Shown here: positions 1 through 13,700 of the stretch, piece by piece
How the letters are laid out: each line of letters starts with the position of its first letter
Position numbering within the stretch: position 1 is the first letter of the stretch
Program-made: the position numbers and the translations under genes
Notes under the pieces: model-generated
What the model saw: the letters and a program-made list of their open reading frames with translations, nothing else
What the model was told of the DNA's origin: nothing
Database searches by the model: none
From: Karalla daura
Lineage: Eukaryota; Chordata; Actinopteri; Chaetodontiformes; Leiognathidae
DNA length: 64,000 nucleotides
Assembly (NCBI GenBank): GCA_029224185.1
Contig: CM055192.1
Span: 16,119,739-16,183,738 of the forward strand
Direction: 5' to 3'

Positions 1-483
1 ATCCCGGCGCTGGGTCTCATTCATGCTGCAAGACAGCGCTCACTGCGAGCTTCCTGGCCCTCGGATCGACTGATTTGATCCGATCAGGCCCTCTGACAAA
101 GGAAGACTTTTCCTCTCACACACATTTTGAGGAGCACTGAGCTGAACTCAAGGAGGAGTTGCAGCTCCAACTCAACGGCGGGACATTTTTGCGCTTGGAC
201 AATGCTTGCAATTAGTGCGGGGATTTATCTCTTGTCGTCGCCTTAGAAGAAAGTGAGTGGATTTTTCTTGTTCCCCATCTGAGACGCCTCCCGAACCGTC
301 GCAGGTTCCTCTGTCAGAGCTTCCGTGCGGGCTCAGTTGTGTTGCGGCGCTCTGCGGGAGCGCAGCGCTCTGGTTCGGACCTTCTGCTGATCTTCTGCTT
401 TCAGCTCTCCACAGCACTTCTTTTCTCCTTCTTCTCGAAGTTCAGAAAAAAAAGTGCACAGACACGACCGAGACTGGGCTTAA
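1..483 (+). promoter_or_regulatory. ebf2: ebf2 promoter-proximal region and 5' leader
   Basis: This GC-rich stretch lies directly upstream of the ebf2 start codon, so it must hold the 5' UTR and perhaps part of the core promoter. No TATA box or other sharp landmark marks the transcription start. An in-frame TAA (481-483) abuts the ATG at 484, which rules out an N-terminal extension. Two upstream ATGs (257 and 339) open reading frames that overlap the main start out of frame. They would be inhibitory uORFs if they are transcribed, but that depends on the unknown start site. Confidence 0.6.
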
Positions 484-617
484 ATGTTCGGGATCCAGGA
501 GCACCTGATACGAGAAGTGAGCGGATTAAAAGAGAGAGGTCTGGGAGAGGAGATGGATCCGGTCCGGTCCTGGGTGCGCAATGTCGGGGTCGTGGACGCG
601 AACGTAGCGGCTCAAAG
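484..617 (+). CDS. ebf2: ebf2 coding exon 1 (residues 1-45 part)
   Basis: It encodes [10 protein letters not shown], the hallmark EBF N-terminus, through [11 protein letters not shown], and ends in phase 2 at CAAAG|GTACGA so that Ser45 is split. The start context is weak (T at -3), but the MFGIQ start is shared by vertebrate EBF proteins and an in-frame stop lies immediately upstream. This segment separates EBF2 ([11 protein letters not shown]) from its paralogues. Confidence 0.95.
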
Positions 618-3600
618 GTACGATCCAAAACCGGCTAATCCCCTGACGTTACTGTTGCCAGGTCTCCATCAGATGCTTTATCCTCGTCCTCATCCAGCAC
701 TATCCTCATCAGCACCACGAGCACGGCACCGTTCATCACAGGAGGATATTTCTAATGAGCACAGGCACAGTCTGGGAGAACAGCTGCGAGGACTTGTTGC
801 AAGAAGTGACTCGCACCCCATTTAAAATGTCACACTTGAATTAAATATAAATTGTGATGCTATTGATATTAATACTGGTATGACTATTATTAATCGGTGA
901 AATAAAGAGGAAGTTGTGGGGATGTGCACAGATGAGAAGTGGGCCTTTATCGCTGTGTGCGCAAAGTCGCGCACAAAGTGCATTGGATTAGATTTATTGT
1001 AATGCAAAAGCTCAGCGTGCATATTTACAATTTATACAATTTAAGATGACATAATTTCTGAAAACATACAGGTGATTGAAGGCGAATCTTTATTGAACTT
1101 TGACAGCTACTAATTCAGCTGTGAAAGACATTTTGATTTGAATATTTATTCCAGGTTTCCATGTGTCGAGTTTCATCGCTTTTCCACTGTAATTACCCCG
1201 CTCCACTTGTCCCCAGATATTCAGTCTTCCCCCGTACATGTTAAATGTCTTGATCAATACACACATCTCTCCGTTTTTTGTCAAGTTTCAATATGATTGT
1301 GTCCAAAGTTCAGGAAACAGGCCTGGAAACAGTCAAATAGAGCAGAGACATTTCCAGATAAAAAGGTTTACTTTAAAATAAAAAAAACTTACAATATAAA
1401 TAACAATTAGTGCAGCATAATTTTTTCATACTGTATTATAGTTATTTCAGCATTTTGCTCACCGTTGGAATATCATTTAAAATACTTATATAATGATCGT
1501 CCACGTTCACGGCTGTAATGAAAAAAGTTGTACTATTTATTCTGATCTTAAATTTTATGAAATGACCAATTTTAGGCAGAAGTTAAATCTAGGTAGAAGC
1601 AGTAAAGGCTCCCTGTCGTGCACATTTTCCTCCTTTTCTGGGTTGATTTGAGATAAAAGACCCGGAGTTTCTCTTTGAAGGATTCATCCTAAATCTGTGA
1701 TTATTTTAAATTCAACAGTGAGCTGCACGTTGCTCACAGTGAGGATTTTATTGTCACCTTTTCAATGTTTTCAGTGCTCAGGCCAACTTTCAACAAGTTC
1801 TGCTTTCCTTTTTTTGTGCATTTTTCCAGGACAATTTAGTCTGGCTGAGACAGATTAAAAGGCCTTCAAGTTATGGGGGAAAACAACACATCAATGCACT
1901 ATTTATTACTGTTTATTATTAACTCATTTATTTTTAGTTGTCAGTTATTGGTTATTATTGTGTTAATAAAGTCAAGGCCTTAACCAGACAGAAAAAAAAT
2001 CTTTGCAACCAAGAGAAAATTCAGATGCTTTTAAAAAAATCATTTGCAAATGTCAATAATTGCAGTTTGTTGGTAAATGCTGGTAAATCAAACATATTTG
2101 ACATGTAGACTACATTTGAAAAATGCTCAATCTTTCATGTTTTTGTCTTAGATTAGAAGATTTCTGTGAAATAATAGTTGCAGCCATCAATAGATTTAAA
2201 CTTGGCAATTAAAATTGAAAATCAGTGGGATCAGTGTTACATTTGTGAGCATGAATCAGATTATTAAGATGACTGCCTCTTCCTGCTGTGTCCTCAGTGG
2301 AGTAGCCCTGTCGAGAGCTCATTTTGAGAAGCAGCCGCCCTCGAATCTCCGCAAGTCCAACTTCTTCCACTTTGTCCTGGCGCTGTACGACAGACACGGC
2401 CAACCTGTGGAGGTGGAGCGGACGGCGTTTGTGGACTTTGTTGAACACGATAAGGTGTGTGAGAGTTTCCCTGACCACTTTCCATCTTCAGTGTCTTCTC
2501 AGGGGAATGTTAAAAGAAAACCCCTAATACCACAAATCTAAAGAAAATCCTTGTGTGATAACAGCTGCAGAGTATCAGTAATATACAATATTTCAGCTGT
2601 AACCAGGTGCTTTACTTGATCTTCCCCATCCCAAGTAAAGCCAAGCATATCGAACAGCTGACGGCTACATGTTTACACAAGCTTTACCCTCAATGAGCTG
2701 ATGATGTGGGATTGAAAAAGAATATCTAATGACTAATTAGCAGCTTGCCTCATTAGGAGGACATCACTACTTTTTTAAAATGCAAATTATGCTTGCTCCT
2801 GTTAAGTTATACAGTGAACTAATCATCAAAGTCTCTTTTCCTTCATGTGCCCCCCCCGTCCCCTCCCCGTACTCTAAATACTGCTGTGGGGGGAAGTGGA
2901 TTCCTCAGGTTGGACCAAAATAAGGAAGGAGACAGAGTTAGAGGGGAGACTGCCCGGAGTGGGAGCCTTATGCCTGGTGTTGATGGATGTTTTTGCCTTG
3001 TGTTGAGGGGGAGTAAGAACCTCCCAAACTGGCAACCGCTCTCCCCCAAGAGGACACCAGCCCGTCAGCTGGAGTTCAGACATACTTTTGCCGTGAATTT
3101 GTAGGAGAGTACGGACGAAGGTGCTAATGCCGGGGCTGAGAGCTGTCAGCGTGTTCCCCTTTTGTGCCATTCGAGCCAGTGCAGAGTAATATGATGGCTG
3201 TAGAGGAGTTCATTTTCTGCATGGTTACCCTGGCATCTGTTTTGGCTTTGTAATTATGCAGAGGTAGAGCGATGGCGTGGCAAAATAAAAGTTCCTCTGT
3301 GTGTACTTACGAAACCTATGAAGCCAAACATCCGTCTATCGCCTTATGCCAAGTCTCGATCTCACTTTTGATATTAAGTTTTTAGCTCCCTTACTTTCCG
3401 GCTTATCCTCATGCATCCTAATTCCCCTACTTCTTCTTCTGCCCCCCTTATAGCTGTCTTCTTTTTCCCACTTTCTCTTCCTCCCAAGCCTCCCCCATTC
3501 TCTCCCCTCATCTCCCGCTCTCGTCTCTGTGATGCCAGCCTCCTGGGTTATTGGACCAGAGAGCATTCCTTTGAGACCACTTAGAAAGACCAGTAGAGGT

Positions 3601-4666
3601 AGAGGAAGAGAGAGAAAAGAGAAGGAACAAGAGGCAGAGAGCAGGGGGTGTAGGAGGAAGAAGTGAGAGGCTATGGTGGAGAGCCTTTGGGGGGAGGAAA
3701 GGAGGGATAGCGGAAAGGAAGTTTTTCTGTCAAGGTCGACTGCTGCTCAGTCTCACATGCAGCGCTTTCCACTCGTTGAGACACACTTTGCACACACATG
3801 CACACATCATCATGCCTGTGTGCTACTGTATGGCGGGCTAGGACCACTGCATTCGACTTTAAGGTTTTAGGAGTTCGCCTCAGACACGATGGTTCAACCT
3901 CCACAAAGAACATCCGACTCAAGGTTAAGCGCTCAGCTCTTGAGCACATCCCAAAGTCCCACGTGGGGCTTGAGCCTACAACCCTCTGATCTCGACGCCG
4001 CTCGGCGGGAAGGACGAGCCAGAGGATTAGGAGAGACTCAGTGATGCTCAGCTGTACTTATCCATGCCCCAAATGTGCTTAACTGCATGCCCTGCGTTTG
4101 TGTGTCTCTGTCCTCTCTTTTTCCAAGGAGCAGACGGGAGAAAAGACCAACAACGGCACTCACTACAAGCTGCAGCTCCTCTACAGCAATGGTGAGCCAG
4201 AGTCACGCATAGCGGCTCGATTCTCTTGAGGTGTCTAATTTGATCACATGCCGCGGGAGTGGAAAAAGGTCAGCGGTGACAATGCATGACACACACCTTT
4301 CCACTTAACTAATCCCGCTCCACGCCTCTCCTCTCGGAGCTCATAAATTACCTTCCGCTCATCTTCTAATCACTGGGTTTGTACAACCCAGCGTTGGGCT
4401 CTGTGAGGAGCCACTCCGGGGCCCGTGTATGGGGAAATGAGGTACATGTTGCCACCCCGCCCGCCCCTCACACCCGCCCCCCCCCGTTCCAACTCCTCCA
4501 ACCCCCCATGGTGCCTCCACATCAGATCCAGGGATGCACAGAGAAATTCGGTTCCCATGAGCCACTGCTGCCCCTACTCTGCCATCGCAGTGGCACCCAT
4601 GGGAGAGAAGATAAAAGACATGTTCCAGAGCAACCCCCTCGTACACTCTCTGCAGACACACACATG

Positions 4667-4719
<53 letters not shown>

Positions 4720-7700
4720 CCACACGTACATACAAGTGCACCAGAAACACTTCCTCTCATCCCCTCCTCTCATCCCCTTCCCCCAAGCGATATCAAAGGC
4801 ATCTCAATCGAGACTTTGATGAGAGGAACACATTTTAAAAGCAATACTCTCCAAAGTCTCAGAGAAAAAAGGCTCTCTCAAGAAGCAATTCATTACATGG
4901 CATTTCCCTATATCGTCTGTGATTTACAGCAGAGGTTTTTAAGAATCCCGAGGTTCAGGTGTTTCTGGAAATCTCACTCGGAGACTCTCCCGATTACCCA
5001 AAGGCAAGAGGGAGTTGGCATTAAAAAGATACTTGCTCTTCAGCTAAGCCCTTTGACAAACTGATCGGGGACTGTTTTACCTGTTGGTTGTGCAGCTCTG
5101 ATCCCCAGTCAGTCAAGTAAACTTTGGGAATAAATCAGAGGTTAACTGAAGAAATAACCCAAAAAAAGATCAGCCTGACAAATCGTGAGAATGGGGTTGT
5201 AAATTCTGACCTCAAAGCAGAACATGACTAATACTCATCAAACATCAAATAACTCCCAATCCCCTCAGAAACCATCAGAGAGAAAGTATGGACTGCATGC
5301 CAGTCTTATTCCTCCATGTTGGCTGGACTGAGTTCAATGCTTTTTTTCTGAAAGCTTGTCCAGAGTTGGAGATAAAAAAAGATTAATGTTAGAAGTCTTT
5401 TTTTTATTTTATTTGGAGAATACTCCCCACAGCGTTCTTTTTTGTCAACTTGTTAGAGCAGCTTTACTAGTTCGCATTCATTCTTAGTCACTCCATTGAT
5501 GGCAGATTTCTTAATTTTTTTGGCGGGCATTGATAAAATCATCCTCAGTTCCTCTTATCCACTTATGTTATGTATTAACAATGTTCCTCACCAGGAAAGA
5601 GGCAAAATCCCTCTCATACCAAATCCAAGCCATCATAACCAGTCTCTGTTTTCTTTTTTGCAGGAGTTCGTACAGAGCAGGATCTTTACGCACGGCTTAT
5701 CGACTCTGTCACTAAACAGGTGGGTGAACTTTCCTCAAGTCCTCTCGAACGGAGTTTTCGCCCTGAGCCACGTAAGTGAGCGTTTAATTGACTCTACGTG
5801 AAACTGAATCTTTCCCATTATTCCCTATTTCCTCCGTGCAGCCCATATCATACGAGGGACAAAACAAGAATCCAGAAATGTGCAGAGTTCTGCTCACACA
5901 CGAGGTTATGTGTAGGTGAGTCTGACACACACGCACACACACACACACACACATACACACACACATACACACACACACTCCTTCACCCACAGGGACGAAA
6001 TACAAATATCCATTACTCTCTTTCACTCTGCTTTGTCTCAGTCAGCTTGAAATGTGGTTTTGGGATGTCGCTCGGGGCTCTACTTTTTTGAAAACTAGAC
6101 TGTGGCTGAACTGTGAGCCTGGCCTGTCTGTCATCATCCTTGTTACAGTGGTAACCCCCTGCTGCTCTCTGCTGTAACATGGCATGTCACTGGCCAGCTC
6201 CTGTTTCTTCCCGGAGCTCTGGCCTGGGGTTTGCGTGGCCAGACCGCAGCTGACAGCAGCGGACACTCTTTTAGGGGAACAATCCACCTTTCCTGTGCTG
6301 AAATCTAACTCCAGCTCCTCCGTCTGGGCCAGACGTCGCGTTTGAACTTCGTCAACATGTGATGACAGCGGCGTGTTTGCACCGTCAGAGAGTTGCCGTC
6401 AAAGCAGAGCGAGCTTTGAGAGTGGCTCCAGGATTTGCATGGTTGTGATGGTTATTGGTGAATAAAGAAAGCAGGTGAACGCAGGGTTATGGATGGAGAG
6501 AGTTTTCTGGAAGTGGGGCAGTGACCCAGGATTCAGGGGCAGCAGGACGAAGGATAGGGGGCTGGGGACATGGGGAGAGGGGCCGAGATAGAGTGGGGTT
6601 TGCCATTGTGTAGCCAGCAGATGCCTGAATGTGACTCACAGCTGGCTAATAACAGAGCCGGAGAGGCAGAGGGCAAGCGTCACAGCTGGGGAGTGAGGCC
6701 GTCTGACAGGGGGGCGGAGGGGGGCAGGGCAGGGCCAAGCTGGGACACGAGAGGGGTGAGGCGAGGTGTAGGGGTGGCAGATGGTTAGGGGTGGGGGCAC
6801 TTTTGTTATGCAGTGAAGGGGACTTTGGGGAAGGGGGGGGTGGGCTGGGTGGCCAGCAGGCTCCTCGGACAGGACTGCTGACGAATGGTAGGATGTTGTG
6901 GGACGGTGTGTGTGTGTGTGCGTGCGTGTGTGTGCGTGCGTGTGTGAGTGAGGCTGCGTGGGGGTTGAGTTTGATTTCGAAATCAATGTGACAGATTGCC
7001 TGGCTGGCTTTTCACTTTTGAATGGTCTCTCACTGTTTGTAGGGTGTGTTGTTGTACCTTTTCTTCCTCTTTTATTCTTTTGTCTATTCTTCCCCTCCCC
7101 TCTCATGCCTCCTTTGTGTGCTCCTGGATCTTGGCCGACTGCGGGGCAGAGTAGTCTGGGCCTGAGGATGTGGATGGGCCAGACAAATAAAAGCCCCTCC
7201 TGTTTAATTTGTTGTTTTTTTTCCCCCTCCTTCCACTGACTTTTTCCTCTTTTCTGTCTCTCTAACTGCCCACTCAGCCGCTGCTGCGAGAAGAAAAGTT
7301 GTGGCAACCGAAACGAGACGCCCTCTGACCCAGTCATCATTGACAGGTAACGAGATCAAAACACGCCGTCCACCACCTCTAACAAGCACCTCTTCATACT
7401 CAATCTGCAGGCTGCCCTTCCTTTATATATATTTATATACACCCACACACTTGAAATGAAAGGGAGGAGGTGAGAGACTTCTGCACATCAGCTGTTGCAT
7501 TTCCAACAGAGTTGAAGCCCTTGTTAAAACATACATCTCTAAAGTGTGTGTAAATATTAAACGTGTGCACACACACACACACATCACAGATTAATATTGC
7601 CATTTGAAACACAAGGACAAGAGTTCATAGTGAGTGCACCCATGCATGTAGGCTCTCATATGCAGAGCGTTGTCTCTGCGTCCACGTCTGTTTCCCATGT

Positions 7701-10700
7701 GTCTCCACACCTTTCTGTTTATCTGTTGATCTATCTTCAGCCTGCTGGGATCTGTTTCAATTTGGTCACTCATTACATTTAACAGCCGACATCGCACCTG
7801 AAACCTGCCCGAGGCGTAGATTTCCTTTTATCAGAAGCATGTGGATCTTTCATGCCGCCAGACAGACTCACATATGTAGTAAATGTTCACCCTGACAGCC
7901 AGTTATCAGGCTTAAAGGCGGATGACCACCATCATAATCAGCGTGTGTGAGGGCTTTCACGTCCGGGGGATTTCGGAGGTCTCGCGCTGTCTGCCTGGCA
8001 TTAACCAGAGTGATGAATGCTCATAAGAAGACCGCATGTGAAATACTTTCTGTGTGATGTCATAGACGCAACCTTCATCTTGTCTCCCTCCCTCAATCCC
8101 TCCTCTTCCCTCTGCTTCCTTCGCTCCTTCCCTCAGATAGTCTAGAAAACATTCACTTCATATACGTCAAGGACCCTTTTCTTTCCCCTCCTCAGTTCAA
8201 GCTGGCTGGCTGTTGACAGTGTGTCTCAGAGGATCTCCGCTGAAGATAGTTTTCATATAACGGAAAAATCGGGCTGTTGTCTTTTGAATTTTCCCAGAAT
8301 ACCTTGGAGCAGCTGCTTTTCTCATCTACTGTAGGACATTACTCCCCCAATAACCCCTCCGCACCCCTTTTATACTTCCTCCCAACATGGCTAAACCTCC
8401 TCCAAATTTGTTTGTGAGAAGCTTGGCGGCGGCTGCTCGGGAGACAGCAATCTATATCTCTTTGTCATTCCTTGGGTGTGTGTGTGTGTGTGTGTGTTTG
8501 CGTGTGTTTGTGTGTCCGTGTGCAGGCTGATGTGCAGCTCGAGGATTGATTTAAATGGAATCATTGACCTACTGTACTCTCTAATCACACTGGGCATATC
8601 CCGTCCTGATGGGGGCTTCTCCCTCCTGACTGGCCGGCGAAATCCTCTCCTCGGGGAGCAGCCTATTAGCAGCCAGTTAATTTCTGATAAGCCAATGGAA
8701 TTTTTGCGTGGCCCCCGTGCCCTTTTATCCCACCTTACGTGCACTTTCTCACTCGACTGAAAGTAAAAAGATTGACGGGGCGAGATGTGTGTAGGTTCGG
8801 AGCATTTTTACACTGTTTGTGTGCGTGTAAATGGATATTTTCGATGTCGGTGCAGGTGTGTGTATGTATGTGTGTGTGTGTGTGTGTGGGGGGATCCTTA
8901 TGCGCTTATTTATGTATGTATATGGATGTATGTGCGATTGTGAATGTGTCTTTGTGACCCCTGCTTTGACCTTTTTTCCTAGTCACTGCTTGGGTCTTAA
9001 ATTATTCATGTGTATGTGTGTGTGTGTGTGTGTGTACTGCATTGTGCATGTGTGCCTTCAGTTGTATGTGTGCGTGCGTGCGTGTGCGTGTGTGTGTGTG
9101 TGGAGACGGCCTGTTTCTGTGGCTCCAGTAATCAGCCTCCTGCTCCCAGCCCCAACACCTGTTCTCCAATTAACATGCAGCGTGCTGGGGCCCTCTCGCT
9201 ATTGCCCAGCCACTGCTTTCTACCCTTTTTCTCCCTCTTCTCATCTTTTTTCTCTCTCGCTCCCTGCCCCATGCTCCCTCCTCTCCACCTCTTTTCTCCG
9301 CTCATGCACTCCCCTCTCGCCCCTACTGTGCGCTTACTCCTTCGCTCCCCATCGCTTAATTCCCCCGCTCCTTTCCTTTTTCCCCCATCACGTAAGCATC
9401 TCCTCCACCTCCACCACCCCTCCCTCCTTCCCTTTAGCCTGTCTAATTTTGCCATAATTAGGCGGTGTCATTAGGACACCTACCCAAGCACAAGGGAGTT
9501 TGCAATTCCCCAAACAGCCCAAACCCCCTCTTTTCTAATCTCCTTTCCATATTGTTTCAGTTTTCTCCCCCCTCCTTCTCCTGCTGCTGCTGCAGCCCTC
9601 CACCCCCACCCCACCTCCTCTTCTCCCTAATCCTGATTTGAGTGAAAGGAGAGAGAGGGAGATCACAGCTGATCCATAGAGAGGGGTGAAGGGATAGAGG
9701 GTGGAGGGAGTGAGGGATGAGGAGGGCAAGGGCAGTCGTTGACAAAGAGATGACTCTTAAATCGTCTATGGGAGAGAATTATCTAACGACACACTGCCTG
9801 CTGTGTCTAATAGTTTTGAAATTATCTCATCTTAACATTGGTGAACTGTTTCACTCTCGGGCCTGACGTGACTCTGCTGTTCGGAGAGTGTCTTATCTCT
9901 GACTGATGGACTGGCTTGTTCGCTGATTGGTTAGATGATTGATCGGCAGAAAGATGGATTGATTCCTCTGGGCATCATCACCATAAATCTTCACTAACTC
10001 TTTACAGTCATGCAGTCAGTGTCTCTGATACTTTTAGAGTAAATATTATTTTCGGATTTTAGTCTTCTGTGAGGTTGTTTGGTTAACTCTAACCAAAAAT
10101 CTGAGAAAAACGAGAATATGTTTATTTTCTCTCCTCTTTAGGTCTGAGTTTAAATAAGTTAGACATCTCAATATAATCAAGTTAAAAACAGCTTTCCTTG
10201 CAATTTTGATATTTTCACCCCTCTTTGTTCGTTGTTCTTGCACTCCGTCCAGGTCATCTCCTCTGAGAAGTTCTCAGTATTAACTCGGGCAGATCTGTTA
10301 ATGGCCGGATTATTGCCATGCTGACCTCTGACCTGGGAGAAACTATATTGGTTCTGGGCCAAAGCTGGCCCCTGTATTTATGAGTGAACCACGGGGTTTA
10401 CAATGGAGACAAGCAGATGTCAGTATTAGTATTAGACGGCGTGGTTCGGACGGGAGGGGTCGGGGCTCAGGGTGAGCGGGCGCCTTTATATTTGGCTAAG
10501 AAGCTGAGATCAATAGCCGGTCATAGCAGGCGTGTGTGTGGAGGGATCCATGGAAAGGCAGAAGCGTTGTGAGGTGATGGTGGAGGGGTTGATCAATGGC
10601 ATGCACTATCTCACTAATTGATCGTGTTTCCAAGAGGGGTCTTTTTTTTTTTTAACAAGCCTGCGCTCAGAGAAAAGAAGAATAATCAATAAGAATTTTC

Positions 10701-13700
10701 CAATCTTGTCAATAAGGCTCTTCCCTCCCCTAGATTCAAAACGAGCTCCCAGAAACTCACGCATACCAGGCTTTGATTTTGCAACGTTCACCTTAAAAAA
10801 CAAAACAAACGCTCCACCTGGAGTCCTCCAGCTTCTGTATGGAGCCTCTGTGTTTTCTCTACCTGTGAAGAAGATAAAGTTTATTATGTTACTATTTGAA
10901 CAGTGATTTTTTTGTCCAGAGCGATCACTTGACTTCCGATGCTTGGCTCCAAGAGGAATCCATTACTCTTAATCTTAGCTTGTGGGCTGTATTGATCTGT
11001 GTGTAGTCTTGGTCCTAGTTACGTGGATGTACCTCAGCATTGTTTTCAACTGGTCAGTGCAATTTTTTTTTCTTAGTCTCAATCAATTTGTAATAGATAG
11101 CTTTAGATTAAGCTTGATTACGAAATCCTCCAGTTCAGTGTCTATAATTGCAGTCATTTACTGTTAATTCCATGCGCCGAATCTAATCCTCAAACCTATT
11201 TTTCCAGCGAAAACATATTCTAGTATGTAAACAGGAAGGCCCCCCCCCCCACGCAAACAGCCACAGCGCAGTAAAACTGCAAAAGAGTTTTTACAGTTCT
11301 TTACAGATTAACACTGTCTGGACAGTGTGACAATAAACTATTCAGATATCATTTGTTGCTGTATGTAAATGTCTGGTCTCAGCCAGAGCGGTGTCTGAGA
11401 GAGGCAGTCTGACCATCTGTCGGTTCGTCCACCTGCTCGTGCCTGCCCGTCTCAAACTGATTTTAAAGCACAGCAGAACATGAGGACACGGGCTGTTTCT
11501 CTCTCTTCCTCCGAGTTCCTTCTTTTTGCAGCCGTCTGCCTTGATAGTTTCTCCTCGTACTGTTCATGGTGGGGAACGCCGGCCGCCTCATTCTTCAGCG
11601 TCAACCAAAAAAGAAAATAGAAGCTGCAAGTCTTTGGGAAAAGAACATTAAACTATCAGCCAAAGAATAAATGCAGTAACATTTGTTGGACTGTGTCAAG
11701 GGTCGAATTCTTCCCCGCTCCCAGATGCATACTCATGCACTGCCGCCAAGTCGCCCTGTTAGGTCATCATATATACACTTGAGAGTTTTATGTGTGAGAC
11801 AACAATGTCATTTTAGGAGATTGTTTCTCATACTCCCAGTATAAGATTTTCCTCTTACCGCAGAGTGGGACTCACACTGCAGCTTTCTTTGTTGATACTG
11901 GCAAGTCGTACCTGCACTGCCATCACCTTTTCTCCTACATTTTCTTAAAGGTGGCTCCATCTAAAAGCCTTTAAAGAGGCGAAAATCCTGAGGGGCAGCT
12001 GTGTGATCGGTGTGAACCGCCCCTTCTTCCAAGATTTAATGAAAATCCTGTGAAATGGATTAGTTTGACATATTTTACTCTGAAGCAGGATGTTGGGGTG
12101 GGACAAATCATCATTAAAAGGGACTTTCTGAGAGGCTGCAAAATGGTCTCTGACAATAACCGCCGAGGATCACTTTCCTCCTACAACATCCAAAGGATGT
12201 GGCTGCTCATTTTCCTTTAATCCCAGTTGTTTCAGTTCCCCTACAGCCTTTGACTCTACTGTGTAGAATATAGACACCTTTCTATGTTGGATATGTTTGT
12301 TTCGCTTGGTCATAAGAGAAAATGACAACCTTTCATGAAAGCATGTAACAGTGCGACCAATCTATACAGCATGAGGGTGCGGGCATCTCCTCCCTTAATG
12401 GCAAAATGGTCAAAAAGCTTCACCCTTGTTAACCTGCCATCCCCCCTGTGCATCCCTTCGAACAGCACACACAGACCTGGGGCAGAGGAACTGTTTAATT
12501 GAACATGTTAGTCTTCTCTACCCGACTCATTAATCCTTTATCTTGACTGAGGTTTGTTGGAATCCATGGCCCCGGTCCCGGCTCTGAAATATCAGTAGCC
12601 TAACTGTGTATCGATAAATCCATGACGCTGTCTGTGGTGCTGAAGCAGCAGACGGATTTGTAATTGTGCCTTCCTCATACAGTCCCAGCCTCCGTAACAC
12701 CCCCAAAATGTGTACACTGAATACTCAAATCTATATGCTCTATTGGATAGCGTCACCATTATGATTAGTGAGGAGTAGCAAGAGAAAGACGATCATAGAT
12801 GTGGACACACCCTTTCACTGTGCCACCTACATATTTTAGGTGACTGGTACAGTTAAAGTAATCCATCCTCCAACAATGTTCTTTGGGCTACCTATACACA
12901 ATGGTTGCTCATTTATATTGTAGCAATAGCCCTCCATAGTATAAATGGGATGACCGAACAGATGATGACCGGCTTGCAGAAGTTCATGGAAACCTGTGTT
13001 GATATAATTGTTTGGAGAGTTCTCATGAGCACTTTCTCTATAGGTGACTGAGTCCTTACTGATGCTTTGCAACACTTCATGATATTACAGCAATACAAGT
13101 CCAGTGGGTTTGGTCAGAGAGTCACGTTACTTCCTAGGAAGTTTCACCACTAGTTTAGCGTTACTGAAGCGTCAAAGCCATTGGGGCACTCGGTTGAACA
13201 TACAACCTCTATGCATCGATTGAAGCCAGTGTAAGCACCAGTGAACACAGCCTCGCCGTTGTTAGCATTCACTCCACGGACTGGTCGGGTCATAGCGTCG
13301 GATCGCGCTCGCACTTAGCACATCTCCCCGTGTTATAAATATGCATAAATTACCTGTCTGTCACACATGCGTACACGGAGACGGAGTCAGACACGCTGGT
13401 CCCTTCAGTCTGCTGTCACGGGGCTCTCCCTGGTGGGCTGGTACTGTCCAGTCCCTCCAGACCCCCTGTCAGCCAGCCCCTCAGGCTGGGGCCCAAGCAG
13501 CGTGGCGACAGGGCCCTGAGGCTCCAGTGCACACCGCCTCACACAGCCGAGCGGCACACCGGCTGGACCACTGAGCAGCTGGCACAGAACCGTGGTGGGG
13601 ATGGCTCCTCCCTTGGGGCGATGCGAGGTGGGGAATGACACAAAGACAGACAGGGAGAGACAACGCAACGTCCAGAATATCAAATTTCCTGACAGGCTTC

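Larger units (their letters stand above)
5916..7277 (+). other. ebf2 intron 5
   Basis: GT-AG intron of 1.36 kb with a CA microsatellite at its very start (5,925-5,979), a TG microsatellite at 6,906-6,948 and purine-rich sequence from about 6,480 to 6,890. No exon or RNA gene was seen. Confidence 0.85.

Noticed and set aside
6636..7340. 234-codon minus-strand frame overlapping ebf2 exon 6
   Set aside because: Antisense to a real exon and made largely of a CA/TG repeat and purine-rich sequence.
8831..9474. Overlapping 208- and 154-codon frames in intron 6
   Set aside because: Built from TG repeats (CVCVCV) and pyrimidine tracts; not protein-like.
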